NCBI GenBank assembly: GCA_030148225.1
Contig: JASBTX010000018.1
Coordinates: 1-64,000 of the forward strand
From: Paracoccaceae bacterium
Lineage (GTDB): Bacteria > Pseudomonadota > Alphaproteobacteria > Rhodobacterales > Rhodobacteraceae
DNA: 64,000 nt
Reading direction: 5' to 3'
The notes under the pieces were generated by a model. That model worked only from the letters and a program-made list of their open reading frames with translations, did no database searches and had not been told where the DNA came from. A program made the position numbers and the translations under genes. Positions within the stretch are counted from its first letter, which is position 1. Each line of letters opens with the position of its first letter. This document shows positions 51,460-60,571 of the stretch, piece by piece.

Positions 51460-53808
51460 ATGGCCGACGACCAAGCGCCCGCAGAGCCGCGTCCCGATCT
51501 GGGGCAAAGAGTGGTTTTTGTGCTGGCGATCATCATGGTGCTGATCGGGCTGATCAACTCGACCCCGGGCATCCCGGGATATGATGACGCCGCGGCGCGA
51601 CTGCTCGGACAATCGGGCGCGACCTTCCGCAAATTCCCGTTCGAGTGGTTCTATCCCGCTTTCTTTGCCCTGATGATGATCATCGTCGCCCTCAGGCATT
51701 CGATGTGGCGCGACTGGAAGGACAGGGGCAGATACCGCCGTGGCTTCGGCCTTTTTCTGGATATCGCGCTGGTTGTGATGGCGCTGGTGATCGCGCTGAC
51801 CTATGTCATCGAGATCGAGGCGATCTGCCTGATCGACCAGATCACCGGCGACCGTGCACGACTGATCGAAGAGAGCCTGAAAACCGAGGCCGAGTTCGCC
51901 GCCTCACTTGGGCTGAGCCCGCCGACCACGGTCGACGATCCCAAATGCGTCAGCACGACGGGCGGCTGGCTGGTGCTGATCGTCGGCCTCGCCGTGATCG
52001 TGTTCCTGTCCTACAACGTCAAGGTCTGGGGCCTGCCGCTGGTTCTGGTGGCGATCCTGATCTCGGCATATACGATCATCACGGTGCTGGTCTGGTATGT
52101 CTATGGCGCCGATGACATCAACAAGTACTTCATGACCAAACTCGCCGGTGAACCGCGATTGCTGTCGGACGGGCGACCGCGTGTGCATGATATTCTGGTC
52201 AACAATTCCTCGGGGCTGCTGGGCCGGTTCATGGATATCATCCTGAACACGATCTTTCCCTATCTGGTGCTCGGCTCTCTTTTTGGCACTTCGGCTGGGG
52301 GGCAGTCGCTGATCAAGCTGGCCTTCCGATGGACCCGCAAGCTCAGGGGCGGGCCGGCCCATGCCGCCATCGTCTCGTCGGCCATGTTCGGCACGATTTC
52401 GGGCGGGCCCATCGTCAACGTGCTCTCGACCGGGGTGCTGACCATCCCGATGATGATCCGGCGCGGCTTTTCCAAGGTCTTCGCCGGCGGGATGGAGGCG
52501 GCGGCGTCCTCCGGCGGTTCGATCATGCCGCCGGTGATGGGTGTGGCGGCCTTTGTGCTGGCCGCGCTGACCGGCATTCCCTATTCCAGCGTCGTCATCG
52601 CCGCCATCATTCCCGCCATGGCCTATTTCTTCTGCCTGTTTCTGTCGGCGATATTCCAGTCGCGCAAACAGGGGATCGAGGCGATTGGTGAACTGACCGA
52701 AGAGATGCGCTTTGACCGTCAGGACATCCTGAACCTGATCATGATCTTTGGCCCGATCCTCTTGATCCTTGTCCTGCTGCTGACTCCGAAAGAGGCGGTG
52801 GGCTGTGGCCCCATCGGGTTCATCCTGGGCGTGGAGGCGGCGTTTCAGTACGGGGTCTGCCGGGCGGGCGATCTGCCTTGGATATTGCAGGCGGTGCAGA
52901 ATTCGGCCGGGGATGCGGGTTCGGCCGGCTGGTGGGCCGTCATGCTTTTGATCATCCTCTTGTTCCTTGACCCCGAGATGCGGGCAAAACCGTCGAAACT
53001 GCTGACCGCCTTTTCCAATGCCGGGACGCTAATCGCGACACTCTATCTGATGTTTCTCGCGGTCTCGATCATCGATTTCTGCCTGTCCTTTACCGGTCTG
53101 CCGGTCTTTATCTCGCTGGATGTGCTGCAATGGCTGAACGGGCTTAACCTTGGGCAGGGCGGGCCGGTGCTCTTTCAGTTCGTGGCACTTCTGGCGACGA
53201 TGTTGCTGGCCGTGATCCTGGGCATGGGCATGCCGGCGGTGCCTGCCTATATCAACGCGGCCCTTCTGATGGGGCCGGTACTGGCCGGGCTGGGGCTGTC
53301 GATCTTTACTGCCAACATGTTCATCTTCTATTTTGCCGTCGCCTCGGCCATCACCCCGCCCGTGGCGCTCGCGGCCTTTGCCGCAGCCTCGATCACCAAG
53401 GCCGAGCCGATGGCCACCGGCCTTTCGGCTGTCCGCTCGGGCATCGTGATCTTTGTCATACCCTTCGTCTTTGCGATGTATCCCGAACTTCTTCTGATTG
53501 ACGCTGCGGTGTTCGATCCCAACGCCCCGGCGGGTTCGCAAAGCTATCTGCCGGGTTATGACGGCCAGATTCACTGGGGACCGTTGGCAGGGCTGCTCGC
53601 GCGGCTTGTGCTCGCGCTCTACCTGTTGGCCAGCGCGCTGGCGCGGTTTGACCGGCGGGCGCTCGACTGGTGGGAATGGCCGCTCAGGCTGGCACTGGCC
53701 GCGCTGGTGATGGCGGGCACGCCGCTGATCTATGGCACCGCATCCGCGATTGCCATCGCGGTGCTGGCCCTCCACGCCCTCCGGTCGCGCGCACCAGACC
53801 CCGCCTAG
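51460..53808 (+). CDS. TRAP transporter fused permease (4TM-12TM)
   Basis: I prefer the ATG at 51460 (MADDQAPAEPRPDLG) because the track ATG at 51424 sits in the loop of a strong hairpin, although the ribosome site here is weak. The 782-residue product has many membrane segments and the DctQ-DctM fusion typical of TAXI systems: GPIVNVLSTGVLTIPMMIRRGF, MEAAASSGGSIMPPVMGVAAF, GMGMPAVPAYINAALLMGP and ASAITPPVALAAFAAASITKAEP are DctM motifs. A cysteine-bearing periplasmic insert near residues 440-470 (KEAVGCGPIGFILGVEAAFQYGVC) is notable. It works with the upstream receptor. Confidence 0.9.
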   Translation: MADDQAPAEPRPDLGQRVVFVLAIIMVLIGLINSTPGIPGYDDAAARLLGQSGATFRKFPFEWFYPAFFALMMIIVALRHSMWRDWKDRGRYRRGFGLFLDIALVVMALVIALTYVIEIEAICLIDQITGDRARLIEESLKTEAEFAASLGLSPPTTVDDPKCVSTTGGWLVLIVGLAVIVFLSYNVKVWGLPLVLVAILISAYTIITVLVWYVYGADDINKYFMTKLAGEPRLLSDGRPRVHDILVNNSSGLLGRFMDIILNTIFPYLVLGSLFGTSAGGQSLIKLAFRWTRKLRGGPAHAAIVSSAMFGTISGGPIVNVLSTGVLTIPMMIRRGFSKVFAGGMEAAASSGGSIMPPVMGVAAFVLAALTGIPYSSVVIAAIIPAMAYFFCLFLSAIFQSRKQGIEAIGELTEEMRFDRQDILNLIMIFGPILLILVLLLTPKEAVGCGPIGFILGVEAAFQYGVCRAGDLPWILQAVQNSAGDAGSAGWWAVMLLIILLFLDPEMRAKPSKLLTAFSNAGTLIATLYLMFLAVSIIDFCLSFTGLPVFISLDVLQWLNGLNLGQGGPVLFQFVALLATMLLAVILGMGMPAVPAYINAALLMGPVLAGLGLSIFTANMFIFYFAVASAITPPVALAAFAAASITKAEPMATGLSAVRSGIVIFVIPFVFAMYPELLLIDAAVFDPNAPAGSQSYLPGYDGQIHWGPLAGLLARLVLALYLLASALARFDRRALDWWEWPLRLALAALVMAGTPLIYGTASAIAIAVLALHALRSRAPDPA

Positions 53809-53845
53809 GATCAGAACCCTCAGGTGTCTCTGACCGTGTTCCGGG

Positions 53846-55384
53846 TCAGGCCAGCAATGTCGGGAACGGGCTCGTGTCAGTGGCGCGCATCATCTCGTCG
53901 ACCATGCGCCTTGTCAGCGCGGCGCGCGTGGCGGCATGGGCCGGATCGTCCCAGAGGTTATGCGTCTCATCCGGGTCGGTGGCGAGGTGAACGAGGTCGC
54001 CCCAGTTCTCACCGGCATAGAGGCTCAGCCGGTAATCATCGGTCAGAAGGGTCCTCAGATTTGCCGGTCTCTCGGTGAAATGCAGCTTGATCCGGGCGTT
54101 ATCCTCGTGCTCGATCAGCAGCGCCTCGCGCCGTTCCCCATTCCAGAGTGAGCGGCCCTGAATGCCGTTATAGGGCTTGAGCCCCGCCGCCTCGATCAGC
54201 GTGGGCGCGATATCAAGCGATGAACAGAGGTCATCCCGCAAACCGGCCTCTGCACCCGGTGCGCGCCAGATAAAGGGCACGCGGTTGATCGAATGGTGCT
54301 GAAACGGCCCTTTGAGCAAAAGCGAAAAGGCCCCGAGGTAATCGCCGTGATCAGAGTTGAAGATGACAATCGTGTTGTCCCAGAGCCCGCCGGATTTCAG
54401 CGCCGTCACCACCCGACCCACCGCATCGTCCACCATGGTGATCATCCCGGCGGTCAGCGCCATCGCCTCCTGCAACTGGCGTTCCGACGCCATAAAAAGC
54501 TTTTGCCTGCCGGTCTCGGCGCTTCCATCCGCATATTGCGTATGTGCGGCCCGCAAAATGGGATTGGGATTGCGATGTGCCGTGTAGGGCAGATCAACCG
54601 AGAATTCCGCCGGGTCATACATGTCCCAGTAACGCCCGGGCGGATTGAAGGGGTGATGCGGATCGGGAAAGCTGACAAAGGCAAAAAACGGCTGATCCGG
54701 GCTTTGTTCGCTCAGAAAAGCCTCGGCCCGCTCGGTCACGAAGCTGGTGGGATACAGCGCTTCGGGCAGAGGGGTGCGATAGGCCTGCGGGCAGGAATAA
54801 TTATGCGCCAGCCGGTTGGCAGGGTCTCTGAGTGTTTCCCAGTCATCGGGGCGGCGTTCTTTTAGCCAGGCGATATAATGTCCCCCGCGCGGTGCCGCCC
54901 CGTGCCCGCCGACCAGTTCAACATGGTCGAACCCGTAATAGGGCCGGGGCACCTCGTGCGGCGATCCCATGGGGCGTTCATCACGGTAGGGCCCCGCGTC
55001 CTTGTTGGCCTCGGCAATCGGGCCGGTATCGGGCGCACTGCCCCGGCGCTGCGGTGTATCGGTAAAGGTCTGAAGGTGGCTCTTGCCGATCATCGCCGTA
55101 CTGTAGCCGCCGGCGCGCAGCACCTCGGCAAAGGTGGCCTGGTTCCGGGGCAGGTTCAGCCCGTTATGCCTGAGCCCGTGCACTGACGGATAGCGCCCCG
55201 TCATGATCGAGGCGCGATTTGGCTGACAGACAGGTGTGGCCACGTTGAAATTGGTGAACCGTGTCCCTTCCGCTGCCAGCGCATCGATATGGGGGGTTTT
55301 CAACACCGGGTGGCCCGCGCATCCCAGCCAGTCCGCCCGCTGCTGATCGGTCATGATCAGCACGATATTCGGTTTTTTCTGCAT
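53846..55384 (-). CDS. Sulfatase (formylglycine type)
   Basis: I start at the ATG at 55384 (MQKKPNIVLIMTDQQRADWLG), the natural sulfatase beginning. The 512-residue product has the metal-binding TDQQR, the CxPxR maturation motif as C53-QPNR-ASIMTGRYPSVHG, and VIFNSDHGDYLG for the second metal. There is no signal peptide, so it is cytoplasmic or exported another way. Cys53 must be converted to formylglycine by a maturase that is not in the window. It probably hydrolyses a sulfate ester imported by a transporter. It is convergent to the TRAP permease gene. Confidence 0.9.
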   Translation of the reverse strand: MQKKPNIVLIMTDQQRADWLGCAGHPVLKTPHIDALAAEGTRFTNFNVATPVCQPNRASIMTGRYPSVHGLRHNGLNLPRNQATFAEVLRAGGYSTAMIGKSHLQTFTDTPQRRGSAPDTGPIAEANKDAGPYRDERPMGSPHEVPRPYYGFDHVELVGGHGAAPRGGHYIAWLKERRPDDWETLRDPANRLAHNYSCPQAYRTPLPEALYPTSFVTERAEAFLSEQSPDQPFFAFVSFPDPHHPFNPPGRYWDMYDPAEFSVDLPYTAHRNPNPILRAAHTQYADGSAETGRQKLFMASERQLQEAMALTAGMITMVDDAVGRVVTALKSGGLWDNTIVIFNSDHGDYLGAFSLLLKGPFQHHSINRVPFIWRAPGAEAGLRDDLCSSLDIAPTLIEAAGLKPYNGIQGRSLWNGERREALLIEHEDNARIKLHFTERPANLRTLLTDDYRLSLYAGENWGDLVHLATDPDETHNLWDDPAHAATRAALTRRMVDEMMRATDTSPFPTLLA

Positions 55385-55595
55385 CCTTGCCGCCCTGCCA
55401 TCCGGGGCCGAGTTAAGATCATTGCGCCGCCAATGCCAAGCCACCGGCACCGGGTATCCTTGGCCGGGTTGTGTATTTCATGCCACGTGGCTTCACGATG
55501 CGGACATGGCCTGTGGATAAATTCTTGCATCCCGCCCCGGCAGGCCGCAGAACGGTAGCCATAATAACAAACCAGAAACTATCGGGTATAAGACA

Positions 55596-56420
55596 GTGGG
55601 AAAATTTGACAGGGGGCTGTCGACAGCTCTGGAATCGCATGCCGAGCTGTTGGTGCGCACCATCTCGAACACGATCTATCTTGATCCGCCACAGAATCCG
55701 CGCCGCCCGGCGCAGTTTCACCAGCTTTTTCGCGGCATGAATGCTGAATCGCCCGAACAGCGCGAGGCGCGGATGTCGCGGCGGCTCTCGGGGCGCGACT
55801 GGCCCGTATTTGCCCACAGCATGGCCGGTTATGAACGCCTGAGAAACCTCGCCAATTGTGTGCTGGATGTATTCGAGAACGAGGTCGAGGGCCATTTCAT
55901 CGAAACCGGCGTCTGGCGGGGCGGGGCCTGTATCCTGATGCAGGGTCTTTGCCGCGCCGCGGGCGAGGCTGGCCGCAAGGTTTTCGTGGCGGATTCGTTC
56001 GAGGGCCTCCCGCCGCCCAATGCCGAAGAGTTCCCCGCAGATGAGGGCGACAAGCACCACACCAAGGATGCGCTGGCGATCTCGCTCGAGACCGTGCAGG
56101 ACAACTTCCGCTCTTATGGGCTCTTGGATGACAATGTCGTCTTCATGAAGGGCTGGTTCAAGGACACGCTGCCGACGCTGGGTGACGAGAAATTCGGGAT
56201 CATCCGGCTGGATGGCGACATGTACGAAAGCACCATACAGGCGATCGAGATCCTCTACCCCAAACTATCGGTCGGGGGCTATATCATCGTCGATGATTTT
56301 GGCGCCGTGCGCGCCTGCCGCAAGGCCATTGGCGACTATCGCAAGGCCCATGGCATCGAAGAGCCCATCGAACAGGTCGACTGGACCGGCGCCTACTGGA
56401 AAAAGACGCGGGATATCTGA
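55596..56420 (+). CDS. TylF/MycF-like O-methyltransferase
   Basis: The 274-residue product (GTG start) has HFIETGVWRGGACILMQGL for SAM binding, VADSFEGLPPPNAEEFPADEGD, and the metal-binding IIRLDGDMYESTIQAIEILYPKL with IIVDDFGAVRACRKAI. This matches macrocin O-methyltransferases TylF and MycF, which methylate sugar hydroxyls on natural products; many environmental homologs serve glycan or unknown acceptors. It stands alone, 211 bp from the divergent sulfatase gene. Confidence 0.88.
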   Translation: MGKFDRGLSTALESHAELLVRTISNTIYLDPPQNPRRPAQFHQLFRGMNAESPEQREARMSRRLSGRDWPVFAHSMAGYERLRNLANCVLDVFENEVEGHFIETGVWRGGACILMQGLCRAAGEAGRKVFVADSFEGLPPPNAEEFPADEGDKHHTKDALAISLETVQDNFRSYGLLDDNVVFMKGWFKDTLPTLGDEKFGIIRLDGDMYESTIQAIEILYPKLSVGGYIIVDDFGAVRACRKAIGDYRKAHGIEEPIEQVDWTGAYWKKTRDI

Positions 56421-56602
56421 GGGATCGATGGCGCAATGAGAGGCGCGGGCGTTCTGCCCGCGTTTTGCTCAGGTCTCTTCGGTCGAATTGCCATCGGGAT
56501 AGCACGACGCGTCATTGGGGCATGCGAGTTGCGCCAAACCCTCTTGCGCCCAATCCACCCACGATAGACATTGCAGCGATACCAAGACAGGGAGTTTGAT
56601 CG

Positions 56603-57493
56603 ATGTCAGATGAGACCATCGGATTTGTCGGCGTGGGCCTGATGGGCCACGGTATGGCCCGGAACTTGATCGGGGCCGGATATCGCCTGACCATCATCGC
56701 GCATCGCAACCGGGCGCCGGTCGATGATCTGGTCGGACTGGGTGCGGTTGAAGCCGAGAGCCTTGCCGAACTGGCCGCCACCTCATCGGTCATTCATATC
56801 TGCGCCCCGGGCTCGCCCCAGGTCGAAGCGATTGTTACCGAAATGCTGCCCGTGCTGAAACCCGACAGCGTCATCGTCGATTGCTCTACCTCCAACCCTA
56901 CATCCACCATCGCGCTGGCAGCGCGCCTGCGCGAGGCGGGCTGCCATATGGCCGACGCCCCGCTGGGCGGCACGCCCGTACAGGCCGAAAGCGGGGAACT
57001 CAGCACCATGATCGGCGCGGACGATGCGGTTTTCGCGCGGCTCAGGCCGGTGATTGGTGCATGGGCCGCCACGATTGTCCATCTCGGCGCCAGCGGTACG
57101 GGCCACAAGATGAAGCTTTTGAACAATTTCCTGTCGCTCGGCTATGGCGCGCTTTATTCCGAGGCGCTGGCCCTTGCGGAAAAGGTGGGCATTTCCACCG
57201 CCCAGTTCGATTCCGTCATTCGCGGGAGCCGGATGGATTGCGGATTTTACCAGACCTTCATGGGCTATGCCATTGATGGCAATCGTGAATCGCACAAATT
57301 CACGCTGACCAACGCGCTCAAGGATATGACCTATCTCGAAACCATGGCCGACGACGCCGCAACCGCCAACCCGATCGGCAATGCCGTCAAGAACAGCTAT
57401 GCCATGGCCGTTTCAGCAAACGGGGACGGGGCCGAGGATTACGTACCGCATATGGTCGATTTCGTGAAACGGCGCAACGGCATCGCGACCTGA
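56603..57493 (+). CDS. Beta-hydroxyacid dehydrogenase (3-hydroxyisobutyrate-dehydrogenase family)
   Basis: The 296-residue product has IGFVGVGLMGHGMARNLIGAG for NAD(P), VDCSTSNPTSTIALAARL, DAPLGGTPVQAESGEL (substrate loop) and GTGHKMKLLNNFLSLGY with the catalytic lysine. The family oxidises 3-hydroxy acids such as 3-hydroxyisobutyrate, tartronate semialdehyde partners or sulfolactaldehyde-type compounds. The gene ends 2 bp before the convergent SDR stop. A link to the catabolic cluster is possible but not shown. Confidence 0.88.
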   Translation: MSDETIGFVGVGLMGHGMARNLIGAGYRLTIIAHRNRAPVDDLVGLGAVEAESLAELAATSSVIHICAPGSPQVEAIVTEMLPVLKPDSVIVDCSTSNPTSTIALAARLREAGCHMADAPLGGTPVQAESGELSTMIGADDAVFARLRPVIGAWAATIVHLGASGTGHKMKLLNNFLSLGYGALYSEALALAEKVGISTAQFDSVIRGSRMDCGFYQTFMGYAIDGNRESHKFTLTNALKDMTYLETMADDAATANPIGNAVKNSYAMAVSANGDGAEDYVPHMVDFVKRRNGIAT

Positions 57494-57495
57494 GA

Positions 57496-58386
57496 CTAAG
57501 GCGTCAGGTAGTCGCGCCAGTCATGGCGGGGTGCGAACCCCAGCAGGGCCTTTGCCCGGGCATTGGTGTAAAAGCTCTCATCCTCGGCCATGTCCCGTCG
57601 CAGCGGCACGCCCTGATAATATCGCGAACAGAGTTCTGACGTGCCAAGCGCCACCGAGTGATTGTCATTGGCCACGTTGAAGACCTGATAGCCCAGCCCG
57701 TCCACGGCAAGGCAGCGATCCACCATCTGGCCAAGATCACGCGCATCGATATAGGCAAAGATATTGCGCAGGCGCAGCGTTGGATCCTGCATGTATTTCG
57801 GGAAATCCTGTTCATATTCATGCGGTTCAATGACGTTGTTGATCCGCAGGCCATAAATGTCGAAACCGCTGCGGCGCTGAAAACTGCGCGCCGTCGCCTC
57901 GTTGACCACCTTGGACATGGCATAGCTGTCCTCGGGCAAGGTCGGATGATCTTCGTCAATCGGCAGATAGTCCGGTTTGCGCTCGCCGTCGGCGAAACAG
58001 ATACCATAGCTGGTCTCGGATGAGGCGAAAACGATCTTGCGCACGCCGAATTTCACGGCAGCATCAATGACATTATAGGTGCCTATCGTGTTGACGCGGA
58101 AACACTCGTTGTCGGGTTTCAGGAGGATGCGCGGCACGGCGGCAAAATGGACCACGGCGTCGAAGCGCGGTGTGCCGGTGCCGGGCTCAAGCTCATCAAA
58201 GCCCGCATAGCTCAGCATCGTATCATAGACCTGTCCCGCATCGGTGATATCGACGATACGGTCGTCGACCCCGTCCATGCCCAGCGGGGTCAGATCGATA
58301 TTCAGAACGCGGTGCCCCTGCGAGGTCAGATAGGCCACGGCATGACGCCCTGCCTTGCCGCTGCCACCGGTGAACAATATCCGCAT
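57496..58386 (-). CDS. NAD(P)-dependent extended SDR (epimerase-like)
   Basis: I start at the ATG at 58386 (MRILFTGGSGKAGRHAV), with GAGGAGG 4 bases upstream; the longer ORF is spurious. The 296-residue product has the GxxGxxG cofactor site, FASSETSYG with the catalytic Ser, and YAMSKVVNE with YxxxK. The SxxTSYGI and DYLPIDEDHP features resemble uronate-dehydrogenase-like and epimerase-like enzymes acting on sugars. The substrate is not assignable. The upstream 260 bp carry no gene. Confidence 0.87.
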   Translation of the reverse strand: MRILFTGGSGKAGRHAVAYLTSQGHRVLNIDLTPLGMDGVDDRIVDITDAGQVYDTMLSYAGFDELEPGTGTPRFDAVVHFAAVPRILLKPDNECFRVNTIGTYNVIDAAVKFGVRKIVFASSETSYGICFADGERKPDYLPIDEDHPTLPEDSYAMSKVVNEATARSFQRRSGFDIYGLRINNVIEPHEYEQDFPKYMQDPTLRLRNIFAYIDARDLGQMVDRCLAVDGLGYQVFNVANDNHSVALGTSELCSRYYQGVPLRRDMAEDESFYTNARAKALLGFAPRHDWRDYLTP

Positions 58387-58646
58387 GATGCCTCCTCTTC
58401 GGTTGTTGCGCACCTTGTGGCACAAGGGTTCCGGACGGGTCCAGATGGCCCGCCGTCGCACAGACGGGATCGGCCACTGATCTGTCCATCCCGGTACCAC
58501 CGCGTTCCCGGGCAGACAGCACGTTAAAGAATTACCCGGACGCTTCTCATTTCATTGCCATGGCGCACATCCGCCCCTAGGCTTCATGCCAACGTGGCGG
58601 GCAACTGCCCGTTGCAGTCAGGCCATGCCAAAACAAGGAAAATTCT

Positions 58647-59363
58647 GTGAATCAGGTTGGATGGATTTTCTACAGTCACTGGACGTTCGACAAGAAATAT
58701 TCCCACAACGAACTCGCACCACCAGCACCAGCTGACAGCGCGCTTTGGCTTTGCGGCCCCGACAGCGCATGGGATCCGGTTGCCGTGCGCAGCCGCGAGG
58801 GCGCGTCATGGGCCGGGGCCAGTTTTCACGCGGACCGCGCAAGTGCAGAGGCCGCATTTGATCGCGCAGAGACACATTTTGCCACGCTCCCGGCCTATCA
58901 CGAGGTCTGGCACGCCATCCTGAGGCCCTACAGGTTTTCCGGTGTGACAAACTGGTTTTCCGCGCGCCAGCTTGACTTGGTGCTTGCGCCCGACGATCCG
59001 GGCGGGCCGCTCGCGATCATGACCTCTGCCGGCTATGACACTGAAAACCAGAACGATCTGCCGCGCATTCTGGACTTTACGTCAAAGGTGGACGAAGTGC
59101 GCAACTGGTACGGTACGCTGGATGAAAACATCATCCACGGCAATTTTCAGCACCAGCATGACGATATTGACGGGATGACCTTTTCCATCTGGAAATCCGA
59201 TCAGGCCATGATGAAGGCGGCCTATGGCACCGGCACGCACCGGACATATCTGGACCAGCAGAAATCACAAAAACTGGCCGACCGGACATGCTATCTGCGT
59301 AACCGCATCATCGCCAGCAAAGGCACGTGGCAGGGCGGCAATCCCGTGGACCTGACGGGCTAG
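58647..59363 (+). CDS. Hypothetical protein with CrtA-like C-terminus
   Basis: The 238-residue product starts at a GTG with AAGGA upstream. There is no signal peptide. The C-terminal third (MTFSIWKSDQAMMKAAYG, then GTHRTYLDQQ, and ending GTWQGGNPVDL) resembles the end of spheroidene monooxygenase CrtA, which has the same order of SIW, a short helix, and a closing W-x-G-x-x-P. The N-terminal part (GWIFYSHWTFDKKYSHNEL) does not match well. No carotenoid genes are nearby. A ferredoxin-like dimeric alpha/beta-barrel fold is likely; function is unknown. Confidence 0.8.
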   Translation: MNQVGWIFYSHWTFDKKYSHNELAPPAPADSALWLCGPDSAWDPVAVRSREGASWAGASFHADRASAEAAFDRAETHFATLPAYHEVWHAILRPYRFSGVTNWFSARQLDLVLAPDDPGGPLAIMTSAGYDTENQNDLPRILDFTSKVDEVRNWYGTLDENIIHGNFQHQHDDIDGMTFSIWKSDQAMMKAAYGTGTHRTYLDQQKSQKLADRTCYLRNRIIASKGTWQGGNPVDLTG

Positions 59364-59499
59364 GCGCTGTTCCTTCGCGCAAAGTTGGCTGGGGAGATGA
59401 CCGCAGGAAAAGCGATGAATTGGTAAATTCAGCGATTATAAGTCACGCTCCAGCCGTGCAGGCTATGCACGCTGGGCAAAATCCGAAGATTGTCTGAAT

Positions 59500-59826
59500 T
59501 TAGTCTGGTCGGCCAAACCCGAAATCATCCCGGAAGCGGCCGATCTGGTGCATCCTCTCGTGCAGGATTGTCACGATCCCGATGTCGCCATTCGAGAGAT
59601 AGCGCCAATAAACGAAATGGCGCTCGTAGCGAAAAAAGAACCCCTCGACACCAAACTCGGCCGGGACGGGTTTCGAAGCGACACCGTGCGCCGCGATCTT
59701 TTCAAGAGCAGCGAACAGACCGGTGATGTATTTCTCGGCCTGATCCTCGCCCCACCGGACGCATGAGTGGAGGTAGATGTCATCAAGGCGGCGAGAAGCC
59801 GCTTCCTGTATGCGGATGTCCGGCAC
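59500..59826 (-). CDS. ParE/RelE-family toxin
   Basis: The 108-residue product (GTG start, 4 bp after the antitoxin stop) has IRIQEAASRRLDDIYLHSCVRWGEDQAEKYITGLF and VYWRYLSNGDIGIVTILHERM, the helix pair and C-terminal strand of ParE toxins, which poison DNA gyrase. It is encoded after its antitoxin in the usual operon order. Homology rests on recognised pattern only. Confidence 0.87.
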   Translation of the reverse strand: MPDIRIQEAASRRLDDIYLHSCVRWGEDQAEKYITGLFAALEKIAAHGVASKPVPAEFGVEGFFFRYERHFVYWRYLSNGDIGIVTILHERMHQIGRFRDDFGFGRPD

Positions 59827-59830
59827 CAGT

Positions 59831-60085
59831 TCAGGACCGGTTCCGCGCGATCACATCGCTCGCCGTCAGCGGCTGATAGCTCTCCTCGGTTGCGTCAAAC
59901 GCGTGGGTCAGTTCGGCCTTCAGACGGTCGAATGCTTCCGCCTCCACCCTTTCCTTGTCCCGCCGGATCAGGTCCCGGATATACTCGCTGACATTTTCAT
60001 AGACACCATCATCGCCCGTATTTGCCGCGACGAAATCGCTAAGCGCACCGCTGACGCGTACCGTCATTGTGGTTGTTTTCGACAT
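59831..60085 (-). CDS. ParD-like ribbon-helix-helix antitoxin
   Basis: The 84-residue product begins TTTMTVRVSGALSDFVAANTG, a ribbon-helix-helix DNA-binding fold, followed by VYENVSEYIRDLIRRDKERVE and a flexible tail that would bind the toxin. It should repress its own operon from the upstream AT-rich region. It is 4 bp before the toxin start. Confidence 0.88.
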   Translation of the reverse strand: MSKTTTMTVRVSGALSDFVAANTGDDGVYENVSEYIRDLIRRDKERVEAEAFDRLKAELTHAFDATEESYQPLTASDVIARNRS

Positions 60086-60338
60086 GATGTTTTCCTAACG
60101 CCCACTACGTATTCAATATAACTATAAAAGAATACACATCAAGCGGCCGTAAAGCTGGCCGAGCCATGCAACGATTTCCTGTAGATGTAGGCCATTTTGA
60201 TAAAAAATCCCAAACGTCAGCAAATCGCGCCGCCTATGAACTGAAACAATAACCAGGTAGAAAATCAGTTCCAAAAAACCTGAGCAACAGGGTTGAATCG
60301 ATGATCGACCGAGCTGGCAGAAATTCGCCTGAGGAAAG
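60086..60338. other. AT-rich intergenic region upstream of the toxin-antitoxin pair
   Basis: It holds the parD-like promoter, probably within the AT-rich 60101-60140 stretch. No gene is seen; the ORF at 60122-60385 overlaps the tRNA and is rejected. Confidence 0.4.
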
Positions 60339-60428
60339 TGGCGGAGAGACAGGGATTCGAACCCTGGGTGGGCTTGCACCCACAACGGTTTTCGAGACCG
60401 CCCCGTTCGACCACTCCGGCACCTCTCC
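60339..60428 (-). tRNA. tRNA-Ser (anticodon CGA)
   Basis: The minus-strand sequence folds as a class II tRNA: acceptor GGAGAGG pairs with TCTCTCC, the anticodon loop is CTCGAAA (anticodon CGA, codon UCG), there is a long variable arm (GTGGGTGCAAGCCCAC), the T-arm holds GGGTTCGAATCCC, and CCA is encoded. This is a tRNA-Ser of normal length (90 nt with CCA). tRNA-Ser genes are common integration sites; no repeat of its 3' end was found nearby. Confidence 0.95.
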
Positions 60429-60571
60429 GCGTCCGGGCTGAGTAAGAGGTTTGCGCGGCTGCCGCAAGGGGTAATCAGGGGGAAAGTTGCCTGCCTTTGA
60501 GACGCGGGGTATTTCGCCGGTCCAGTGGGAGCTTTCTGGCCAATCGCGTGCGCTCCGGCTAGGAAGGGCGC

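Noticed and set aside
55482-55491. Perfect 10-bp palindrome GCCACGTGGC between the sulfatase and TylF-like genes
   Set aside because: Short, single copy and common by chance in GC-rich DNA; too little support for an operator call.
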